This document shows positions 1 through 6,239 of a stretch of DNA of 64,000 bases, piece after piece. How positions within the stretch are numbered: position 1 is the first letter of the stretch; every line of letters starts with the position of its first letter. The stretch is from Streptomyces pristinaespiralis (GTDB lineage: Bacteria; Actinomycetota; Actinomycetes; Streptomycetales; Streptomycetaceae). The stretch lies in NCBI RefSeq assembly GCF_001278075.1, contig NZ_CP011340.1, positions 2,914,001 through 2,978,000 on the forward strand. The letters run 5' to 3'. The notes under the pieces are model-generated. The model had not been told where the DNA came from. It searched no databases and saw only the letters and a program-made list of their open reading frames with translations. The translations under genes and the position numbers were made by a program.

Positions 1-614
1 GCCAAACCGGAGCCCGCCGCGCAGACCGTCGCCCTCGCCGGCCGGCTGCGGACCGAGCTCGACCGGGTGGATCACTGCTGGACGGCTTCCTCGTCCTCGC
101 GCGGGCGCAGCACGGCACCCTGGCCGGCCGGACACCCGTGCCGCTCGGCAGGCCGGCGCGGGAGGCGCTGACCGCCCGTGCCGCCGACATCGCGGCGAAG
201 AGGCTGACCGTCCACGACGAGATACGGACGGACACCTGGACGCGGGGCAGCCCGGCGCTCCTGTCCCGGATGGTGGAGAACCTGCTCGACAACGCGATCG
301 TGCACAACGAGGAGGGCGGCTGGATCCGGATCTCCACCGACCACGACACCGCCGGGGCACGGCTCGTCCTCACCACCGGCGGGCACGTCCTCGACCAGGA
401 GCGGGTGGACCGGCTGACGCAACCGTTCGAACGGCTCGGCGCCGACCGGACGGGGCCGGAGGGGAGCTGTGGCCTCGGGCTGTCGATCGTGGCGGCCATC
501 GTCACGGCGCACGGCGGCCGCCTCACCCTCCTCGCCCGGCCGGAGGGCGGCCTGTGCGTCACGGCGGCGCTGCCGTCGACGGCCGGACCGGAAGCCGGAA
601 AGGCGGCACGGTGA
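1..614 (+). pseudogene. Sensor histidine kinase, 3' part, apparently frameshifted
   Basis: C-terminal half of a membrane sensor histidine kinase; the 5' end lies outside the window. Bases 1-75 read in frame 1 give a dimerisation-helix sequence ending ELDRVDH. The continuation LLDGFLVLARAQHG is only found in frame 3, from base 75. Joining the two needs one extra base near 73-78, so either one base has been lost or the sequence is wrong there. Beyond this the catalytic domain is intact, with an N box (NLLDNAIVHN, about bases 278-306) and a G2 box (GLGLSIVAAIVTAHGG). The stop overlaps the GTG start of the response regulator at 611-614, so the two genes form an operon. If the lesion is real, the regulator has lost its cognate kinase. 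Confidence 0.6.
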
Positions 615-1285
615 GGGTTCTGGTCGTGGAGGACGCGCGGGCGCTCGCCGAGGTCGTCGCGGAGGGACTGCGGGACCAGGGCATGGCCGTCGACGTCGCG
701 CACGACGGTCTGGCCGCAGCCGCCAAGCTCGACGTGAACGCGTACGACGTGGTGGTCCTCGACCGCGACCTGCCCGGCATCCACGGCGACATCCTCTGCC
801 AGATGATCACCGAGCGGGACGATCGCGCGATGGTGCTGATGCTGACCGCGGCAGGGGCGCCCGGGGACCGGGTCAGCGGTCTCACGCTCGGCGCCGACGA
901 CTACCTCGCGAAGCCCTTCCACTTCCCGGAGTTGATCCTGCGCATCCGGTCCCTGGCCCGCCGCAGGCCGGCCGCCCGGGCCCGCACGCTGCGCGCCGCG
1001 GGTCTCGAACTCGACCCGGTGCGCAGGACCGCCCTCCGCGACGGCAGGCAACTGGAGCTGTCCGTCAAGGAGTTCGCCGTCCTGGAGGCGCTGCTGCGCA
1101 CCGCGCCGGGCTTCCTGAGCGCGGAGGACCTGCTGGAACAGGTGTGGGACGAGAACGCCGACCCGTTCACCAACACGGTGACCGTCACCGTCGGCCGGTT
1201 GCGCCGCAAGCTGGGCGCCCCGCCGGTCATCACGACGACACCAGGGGTCGGTTACCGCATCGTCGACGCTCCGGCCGTCCCGTAG
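611..1285 (+). CDS. OmpR-family response regulator
   Basis: 224-residue DNA-binding response regulator. The receiver domain (about 1-115) has the acidic pair E7/D8, phospho-acceptor D51 in the VVLDRDLPG motif and the conserved lysine in LAKPF. A winged-helix trans_reg_C domain (about 125-222) follows, ending with the wing sequence GVGYRIV. The GTG start at 611 overlaps the kinase stop and places the protein at the family's normal length; longer in-frame starts would add a low-complexity tail. Its partner should be the upstream kinase, which appears frameshifted. Targets are unknown. A strong hairpin lies downstream at 1362-1401. Confidence 0.9.
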   Translation: MRVLVVEDARALAEVVAEGLRDQGMAVDVAHDGLAAAAKLDVNAYDVVVLDRDLPGIHGDILCQMITERDDRAMVLMLTAAGAPGDRVSGLTLGADDYLAKPFHFPELILRIRSLARRRPAARARTLRAAGLELDPVRRTALRDGRQLELSVKEFAVLEALLRTAPGFLSAEDLLEQVWDENADPFTNTVTVTVGRLRRKLGAPPVITTTPGVGYRIVDAPAVP

Positions 1286-1361
1286 GAGCTGTCCGGTCAT
1301 GTGTCCCGCCATGGTGGTCAAGGCGTGGGACAGGACGAGCGCGGCGGAGATGAGCCGCGAG

Positions 1362-1401
1362 GGGGCGGACGGCGAGCCCGATACGGCTCGCCGTCCGCCC
1401 C
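1362..1401. terminator. Bidirectional terminator hairpin
   Basis: Perfect 17-bp inverted repeat (1362-1378 with 1385-1401) and a 6-base loop. It lies between the convergent response regulator and SnoaL-LUD genes, so it can end transcription from both sides. There is no clear T-run, which is common in Streptomyces. Confidence 0.75.
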
Positions 1402-1434
1402 GGCGGCGTCATGACGTCCTCCCCGCGTGGGACG

Positions 1435-2571
1435 TCAGAACCCGATGGCCTCGCGCAGCAGCAGGACGGTGCCGCGCCCGGGCTGCGGCTCGGCGTTGAG
1501 GACGAGCAGACGGTTGACCGCGCTCGGGTGGCCGTAGGCGGCCTGGGCGCGCACGGTCTCCAGCGGAAGGGCGTGTTCCTCGACCCGGCGCAGTGCGGTG
1601 CTCAGGTCGGGCACCACCTTCTGCGCCCCGACGACCCAGATCGCCCTTGCGGCGCCGCCGGCGGAGGCGGGCAGCTGGCTGCCGCTGCCCGAGGCGATGA
1701 CGAGCGAGCCGGTCTCGGTGACGGCCGCGACGCTGGCGACGAGGACGTCGGGGGTGGCCGTCAGCCGCCGGATCCGGTCGGACTCGGTGGCGCGGTCCAT
1801 CGTCAGCACGCGCGGCCGGACCGCCTGGTAGCGGTCGCCCGCCTCGATGTCCTGCGCGATGCCGGAGAGCCGGAGCGTCTCGCTGGCCCCGGTGAACACG
1901 CCCGCGCCCTTCGGTATCAGGTCCTTGATGCGGGCGCGGGCCGCCGCGGCGTCGTCGAGCAGTTCGGCGGTGAAGCCGTTCGCCCGCAGCGCCGCGATCG
2001 CCCTGTCCAGCCGGTCGGCGGACGCCGGTGCGCCGAAGTCGCCGGCCGCCCCCGTGGCCGACGCGTCCGCCTCGCCGGCACCCGCTGCCCGGCCGGCGTC
2101 CCCGGCCTCGGCGGAGGCCTGCGCCTGAGCGCCGGGGCCGGGCGCCGAACCCGCGAGCGGGGTGGTGTCGACGTACCTGACCTCGTAGACCCGCTCGGCG
2201 AACCGCCATCCCTCGGGCGTACGCCGGTAGGTGTCGTGGTAGACGGCGAAGTTCAGGCCCGAGCGGCCGTCGAGCAGACGCGCGACCTCCTGCATGTAGG
2301 TGCGGCCGACGGCGGTGTCGCCGTCGATCCTGATGGTGCCGGGGTGACTGTTCTGCACGAAGAAGTCCCACTGACTCTGCAGGCGTTCGCCCCCTGTGCG
2401 GATCTCGTCGCGGCCGATGAACTCGACCGGGATGTCGGGCATGCGCAGAACGCCGTCGGGGGTGAACAGCGCGGCGAGGCGGGGGCGGTCGCGCATCATC
2501 GCGGCGTCGGTGAACTCGCCGCGCAGCGCCTCGATCTCGACACGGTCGGCGATCTCCTGGAAGTCGTTCAT
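1435..2571 (-). CDS. SnoaL-like / LUD-domain fusion protein
   Basis: 378-residue cytoplasmic protein with two domains. Residues 1 to about 145 are a SnoaL/NTF2-like fold (N-terminal helices, then a beta-sheet ending with WRFAERVYEVRYVD), typical of small cyclases, dehydratases or ligand-binding domains. An Ala/Gly-rich linker (about 146-185) leads to a LUD domain (about 190-378), the LutC/YkgG family linked to lactate-utilisation iron-sulfur oxidation complexes; the GVFTGASETL and VVGAQKVVPDL segments support this. The lutA and lutB partners are not in the window. The gene is divergent from an ECF41-type sigma factor, with matching candidate promoters between them, so it is probably that factor's main target. 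The biochemical role is unknown. Confidence 0.8.
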   Translation of the reverse strand: MNDFQEIADRVEIEALRGEFTDAAMMRDRPRLAALFTPDGVLRMPDIPVEFIGRDEIRTGGERLQSQWDFFVQNSHPGTIRIDGDTAVGRTYMQEVARLLDGRSGLNFAVYHDTYRRTPEGWRFAERVYEVRYVDTTPLAGSAPGPGAQAQASAEAGDAGRAAGAGEADASATGAAGDFGAPASADRLDRAIAALRANGFTAELLDDAAAARARIKDLIPKGAGVFTGASETLRLSGIAQDIEAGDRYQAVRPRVLTMDRATESDRIRRLTATPDVLVASVAAVTETGSLVIASGSGSQLPASAGGAARAIWVVGAQKVVPDLSTALRRVEEHALPLETVRAQAAYGHPSAVNRLLVLNAEPQPGRGTVLLLREAIGF

Positions 2572-2617
2572 GCTCAGCGTCCTGTCCTGTGGGTGGCGTG
2601 CTCCTCTTCACCGGTCC

Positions 2618-2644
2618 GACAACGCAGCCCCGCGAAATGTGAGG
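2618..2644 (-). promoter_or_regulatory. Candidate ECF41-type promoter for the SnoaL-LUD gene
   Basis: Read on the minus strand: CCTCACA, then 16 bases, then TGTC. The published ECF41 consensus, as I recall it, is TGTCACA-N16-CGTC. This gives 5 of 7 and 3 of 4 matches at the exact spacing, about 47 bases upstream of the start codon. Confidence 0.5.
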
Positions 2645-2655
2645 CGAGCCGCCGA

Positions 2656-2682
2656 CGTCACGTTCCGCCGCTCCGATCCGTC
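2656..2682 (+). promoter_or_regulatory. Candidate ECF41-type autoregulatory promoter
   Basis: CGTCACG, exactly 16 bases, then CGTC, upstream of the sigma factor gene. It matches the remembered ECF41 consensus TGTCACA-N16-CGTC at 5 of 7 and 4 of 4 positions with the correct spacer. It implies a start site near 2690 and autoregulation. Confidence 0.6.
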
Positions 2683-2720
2683 GTAAGGGAAGGGCACGGA
2701 ACGAGGGAGCCGGAGAGCGT

Positions 2721-3674
2721 ATGAGCATCCCCGCGGAACAGGCACGGCGGCCGGCGGACGGGCAGCGGGACCCGGGCCTGAGCACGATCATGAGCGAGCG
2801 GCGACAACTGCTCAATCTCGCCTACCGGCTGCTCGGCTCCCTGACCGACGCGGAGGACGTCGTCCAGGAGGCCTGTGCCCGCTGGTACGCGATGTCCCGG
2901 GCGCAGCGGGAGGCCGTCGAGTCCCCGGGCGCCTGGCTGACGACGGTGGCCGGCCGCATCTGCCTGAACCTGCTCGGCTCTGCGCGCAGCCGGCGGGAGA
3001 TCTACGTCGGGGAATGGATCCCCGAGCCGCTGCCCGACCCGGCCGAGTGGATCGCCGGGGCGGCGGGCGGCGTCGGCGTGGATCCGGCCGACCGGATCGC
3101 GCTCGACGAGTCGGTGTCCATGGCCCTGCTGGTCGTGTGCGAGTCGATGACCCCGGCCGAGCGCGTCGCGTTCGTGCTGCACGACGTCTTCCGCTACCCG
3201 TTCGCCGAGGTGGCCGGGATCGTCGGCCGCAGCCCGGCGGCGTGCCGTCAGCTGGCGTCCTCGGCCCGCCGTCGCATCACGGCCGCGCGGGCCGGGGCGG
3301 GTCCGGACGTGGCCCGGCAGGCGGGCGTCGTCCGGCGGTTCAAGGCGGCCTGGGAGGCACAGGACATCGAGGCCCTGCTCGGCCTGCTCGACCCGGGGGC
3401 CACCGCGGTCTCCGACGGCGGTGGCCGGGCCGTCGCCCATCTGCTGCCGATCGAGGGCGCGGAGCAGATCGCCCGCCTCTACCTCAGGATCGCCCGGTTG
3501 GCGCCGCCCCGCACGATCCTCGAGCGCACGGTCAACGGGCTGCCGGGCCTGGTGGTCGAGTCCGAGGGCAGGATCGGGACGGTGTTCGCGTTCGAGGTCG
3601 CCGACGACGAGAGGATCACGCGCATCTGGGCGGTGCGCAACCCGGACAAGCTCCGCCCGTGGCAGCTGTCGTGA
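2721..3674 (+). CDS. ECF41-family RNA polymerase sigma factor with SnoaL-like extension
   Basis: 317-residue extracytoplasmic-function sigma factor. Sigma region 2 spans about 27-95 (LLNLAYRLLGSLTDAEDVVQEA) and region 4 about 135-190. Three signatures of the ECF41 group are present: WIPEPLP in the linker (99-105), DGGGR (232-236) and NPDKL near the C-terminus (307-311). In this group the fused C-terminal SnoaL-like domain (about 203-317) replaces a separate anti-sigma factor and controls activity. The usual ECF41 partner is a COE-type gene (carboxymuconolactone decarboxylase, oxidoreductase or epimerase). Here the divergent neighbour is instead a SnoaL-LUD fusion. The ATG start is preceded by a GGAG at about 2706. 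Confidence 0.92.
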   Translation: MSIPAEQARRPADGQRDPGLSTIMSERRQLLNLAYRLLGSLTDAEDVVQEACARWYAMSRAQREAVESPGAWLTTVAGRICLNLLGSARSRREIYVGEWIPEPLPDPAEWIAGAAGGVGVDPADRIALDESVSMALLVVCESMTPAERVAFVLHDVFRYPFAEVAGIVGRSPAACRQLASSARRRITAARAGAGPDVARQAGVVRRFKAAWEAQDIEALLGLLDPGATAVSDGGGRAVAHLLPIEGAEQIARLYLRIARLAPPRTILERTVNGLPGLVVESEGRIGTVFAFEVADDERITRIWAVRNPDKLRPWQLS

Positions 3675-3694
3675 CCGTCCTCACGGGCCGGCGG

Positions 3695-3725
3695 CGGCCG
3701 TGGGAGCGGGAAGCGCCCACGGCCG
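3695..3725. terminator. Hairpin between convergent sigma and thioredoxin genes
   Basis: Perfect 10-bp inverted repeat (3695-3704 with 3716-3725) around an 11-base loop. It lies in the 196-base convergent gap, which otherwise shows nothing recognisable. Confidence 0.55.
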
Positions 3726-3870
3726 AGCGGGTTCCGGGGCGGCCGGTGCTCGATCAGCCGCCTCCGACCGCGGGGAGGTGCTCGCCCGGACGCACGGCCG
3801 AACACCCGCGGACGACCCGGCACGAAGGTGCTCCGGCCGGGCGGCCGCCGCTGCCGTCGTCGCGTCGCCG

Positions 3871-4206
3871 TCAGCCGAGCACGTCCTCCAGTTCCTGGAG
3901 GAGCCGGCGCTTGGGGCGCGCGCCGACCATCGACTTCACCGGCTCACCCCCGTCGAAGACCATCAGCGTCGGCATCGACAGCACGCCGTAGCGGACCACC
4001 GTCTCCGGATTGGTGTCGGCGTCGATCTGCAGCACCTTCAGCCGCCCGGCCTCCTCGCGGGCGACCGCGCTCAGCACCGGTGCGAGCTGACGGCACGGCC
4101 CGCACCAGTCCGCGGTGAACTCCACGAGAACCGGACGGTCCGCGCCGAGCACCTCCGTGTCGAAATCCGTGTCCGTCACCGCGGCGACGCCCTGTGCCTG
4201 GATCAT
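3871..4206 (-). CDS. trxA: Thioredoxin
   Basis: 111-residue single-domain thioredoxin, a cytoplasmic dithiol-disulfide reductant. The active site WCGPC is at 34-38, the cis-proline loop is SMPTLMVF, and length matches the family. It follows a MerR-type regulator by three bases on the same strand, so the two are co-transcribed and the regulator probably tunes this gene. Streptomyces carry several thioredoxins; this one looks like a regulated accessory copy rather than the housekeeping trxA next to trxB. The symbol denotes the family only. Confidence 0.93.
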   Translation of the reverse strand: MIQAQGVAAVTDTDFDTEVLGADRPVLVEFTADWCGPCRQLAPVLSAVAREEAGRLKVLQIDADTNPETVVRYGVLSMPTLMVFDGGEPVKSMVGARPKRRLLQELEDVLG

Positions 4207-4209
4207 CCG

Positions 4210-4602
4210 TCAGCCTCCGAATTCGCATTGTGGGTCCGGGCCCTCGGGCAGCTGCGCCTCCGCGCGCAGCAACTGCTCCCCGACCTGCGCCCGCACCGAC
4301 CGCAGTTGCTCGATCAGCGTGTCCAGCTCGGCGAGCTTGGCCCGGTAGACGGCGAGCGAGGCGGGGCAGGAGTCACCGGCGGGATGGCCGGCGCGCAGGC
4401 ACTCGACGAACGGTCTCGTCTCCTCGAGGCCGAACCCGAAGTCCTGGAGGGTCCGGATCTGCCGGACCAGCCGCAGGTCGCCCTCGTCGTACGTGCGGTA
4501 GCCGTTCACCGCGCGCCGTGCGGGCAGCAGCCCGCGGGACTCGTAGTAGCGCAGGGTCCGGGTGGTGGTGCCGGCCCGCTCCGCGAGCTCGCCGATTCGC
4601 AT
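4210..4602 (-). CDS. MerR-family transcriptional regulator
   Basis: 130-residue MerR-type activator/repressor. The winged helix-turn-helix starts MRIGELAERAGTTTRTLRYYE, followed by a long dimerisation helix (about 78-115). Two cysteines after the DNA-binding domain (in FVECLRAG and DSCPAS) and one near the C-terminus (PQCEFGG) could sense thiol oxidation or metal. That fits control of the thioredoxin gene three bases downstream, but it is inference. The ATG at 4602 gives the canonical MerR N-terminus. A near-perfect 20-bp palindrome lies 16 bases upstream (4618-4637), and TACGGT at 4610-4615 (minus strand) is placed for a leaderless transcript. Confidence 0.9.
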   Translation of the reverse strand: MRIGELAERAGTTTRTLRYYESRGLLPARRAVNGYRTYDEGDLRLVRQIRTLQDFGFGLEETRPFVECLRAGHPAGDSCPASLAVYRAKLAELDTLIEQLRSVRAQVGEQLLRAEAQLPEGPDPQCEFGG

Positions 4603-4617
4603 GTCGGAGACCGTAAT

Positions 4618-4637
4618 CCTTGACGCCGACGTCAAGG
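4618..4637 (-). promoter_or_regulatory. MerR operator palindrome
   Basis: 20-bp inverted repeat, 18 of 20 positions symmetric. The half-site CCTTGACG embeds a TTGACG -35-like element on the minus strand. It sits directly upstream of the merR-trx operon, as MerR-family operators normally do. Confidence 0.75.
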
Positions 4638-4677
4638 CAAGGCCTGTCGCACGAGGCCCCCCGGGAACCGGAAAGCG

Positions 4678-4717
4678 GCGTGTGCCGGACCCAAGGGGGA
4701 AGAGGTCCGGCACACGC
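4678..4717 (-). terminator. dctA terminator
   Basis: Perfect 14-bp stem (4678-4691 with 4704-4717) and a 12-base loop just downstream of the dctA stop, followed on the minus strand by a short CTTTCC tract. Confidence 0.8.
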
Positions 4718-4739
4718 CTGGGAGGAAGGTCCGCGGGGG

Positions 4740-6113
4740 TCAGACCTTCACGGGCTCACGCTCGTCGTCACGCGGGGCCGGGACGTCCTGGCCGCCGCTG
4801 TCGCCGTGCGGCGCGTGGTCGTCGACGAGGGTCTTCTCGTCGAAGGGGACCTTGCCGGCCAGCACCTGGGCGGCCCGCTCCTTGTCGATCTCCTTCGTCC
4901 ACGTGCCGACCAGGACCGTCGCCACCGCGTTGCCGGCGAAGTTCGTCAGGGCGCGCGCCTCGCTCATGAAGCGGTCGATGCCGACGATCAGGCCGACACC
5001 GTCGACCAGCTCGGGCCGGTGCGACTGCAGGCCGCCGGCCAGCGTCGCGAGACCCGCTCCGGTGACGCCCGCGGCGCCCTTCGAAGCGATGATCATGAAG
5101 ACCAGCAGCGAGATCTGCTCGGAGGCGCTCAGCGGCGCGCCGGTCGCGTTGGCGATGAACAGCGAGGCCATCGTCAGGTAGATCGCGGTGCCGTCGAGGT
5201 TGAAGGAGTAGCCGGTCGGGACGGTGATGCCGACCACCGGCTTGCTCACGCCCATGTGCTCCATCTTCGCGATCAGACGCGGCAGCGCGGACTCGGAGGA
5301 GGAGGTGGAGAGGATCAGCAGGAACTCACGGCCCAGGTACTTCAGCAGCGAGAAGAGGTTCATCCCGGCGATCAGGCGGAGCAGCAGGCCCAGCACCACG
5401 AAGACGAACACGGCACAGGTGACGTAGAAGCCGATCATGATGACGGCGAGCGACTTCAGGGCGTCCAGACCGGTCTCGCCGACCACCGCGGCGATGGCGC
5501 CGAAGGCACCGACGGGCGCGGCCCACATGATCATGGCGAGGATGCGGAAGACCAGGCGCTGGATGTGTCCGATGCCGCGCAGCACGGGCTCACCGGCCGA
5601 CCCCATGGCCTGGAGCGCGAAGCCCGCCAGCAGCGCCACGAGCAGCGTCTGCAGCACCTCGCCCTCGGTGAAGGCGGAGACCAGCGTGGTGGGAATGATG
5701 CCGAGCAGGAAGTCGGCGGTGCTCTCGCTGGCGCCGGAGGCCTGCTTCGCGCCGGCCTCACGAGCGGCGTCGGTGAGGTGCAGGCCGGCGCCCGGGTCCA
5801 GCAGGTTGCCGACGAGCAGACCGATGGCGAGGGCGACGGTCGACATGACGAGGAAGTAGCCGAGTGCCAGACCGCCGACGGCGCCGACCTTGGCGGCCTT
5901 GCGGACCGACCCGATGCCCAGCACGATCGTGCAGAAGATCACCGGCGAGATCATCATCTTGATGAGGTTCACGAACCCGGTGCCGATGGGCTTCAGCTCG
6001 ACGGCGACCCCGGGGGCGACGAAACCGACGATGATGCCGAGCACCACCGCGCCGATGACTGCCAGATACAGATAATGGGTACGGTCCCGCTTGCCTGCGG
6101 CTGTAGTGGCCAC
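4740..6113 (-). CDS. dctA: C4-dicarboxylate:cation symporter DctA
   Basis: 457-residue membrane carrier of the DAACS (glutamate transporter) family, importing succinate, fumarate and malate with protons or sodium. About eight membrane spans and two re-entrant loops are expected. Family hallmarks are visible: the serine-rich loop STSSSESALPRL and the segment PTGYSFNLDGTAIYLTMA. The GTG at 6113 is preferred over an ATG 30 bases upstream because a GAGGAGG ribosome site lies six bases before it. The divergent neighbours form a CitA/CitB-type two-component system, the classic regulator of dicarboxylate uptake, so this gene is its likely target. The last 40 residues are acidic and charged. Confidence 0.95.
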   Translation of the reverse strand: MATTAAGKRDRTHYLYLAVIGAVVLGIIVGFVAPGVAVELKPIGTGFVNLIKMMISPVIFCTIVLGIGSVRKAAKVGAVGGLALGYFLVMSTVALAIGLLVGNLLDPGAGLHLTDAAREAGAKQASGASESTADFLLGIIPTTLVSAFTEGEVLQTLLVALLAGFALQAMGSAGEPVLRGIGHIQRLVFRILAMIMWAAPVGAFGAIAAVVGETGLDALKSLAVIMIGFYVTCAVFVFVVLGLLLRLIAGMNLFSLLKYLGREFLLILSTSSSESALPRLIAKMEHMGVSKPVVGITVPTGYSFNLDGTAIYLTMASLFIANATGAPLSASEQISLLVFMIIASKGAAGVTGAGLATLAGGLQSHRPELVDGVGLIVGIDRFMSEARALTNFAGNAVATVLVGTWTKEIDKERAAQVLAGKVPFDEKTLVDDHAPHGDSGGQDVPAPRDDEREPVKV

Positions 6114-6148
6114 GGGGTGCCTCCTCGTTCGAATGTCGTCCACGTCCC

Positions 6149-6191
6149 GATGGATCTCAGCGACTATCCATCAGGCTGTGACACCGGTCAC
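6149..6191. promoter_or_regulatory. Inverted repeats in the dctA/citA intergenic region
   Basis: Two dyads sit in the short divergent region: GATGGAT-N10-ATCCATC (6149-6172) and GTGAC-N4-GTCAC (6178-6191). A TTCGTTTCGTTC tract lies just downstream. They are candidate binding sites for the CitB-type response regulator. Confidence 0.5.
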
Positions 6192-6239
6192 CCTTGCGTT
6201 CGTTTCGTTCACACAAATCCGGCCAGGCAGACTGGCCGC

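Noticed and set aside
1409..2815. 468-codon minus-strand open frame overlapping the SnoaL-LUD gene
   Set aside because: Arg/Pro-rich product without motifs; the adjacent frame encodes recognisable SnoaL and LUD domains.
4620..6239. Long upstream extension of the CitA-type kinase frame
   Set aside because: It runs antisense through dctA and has no domain. The ATG at 6240 starts a proper membrane anchor.
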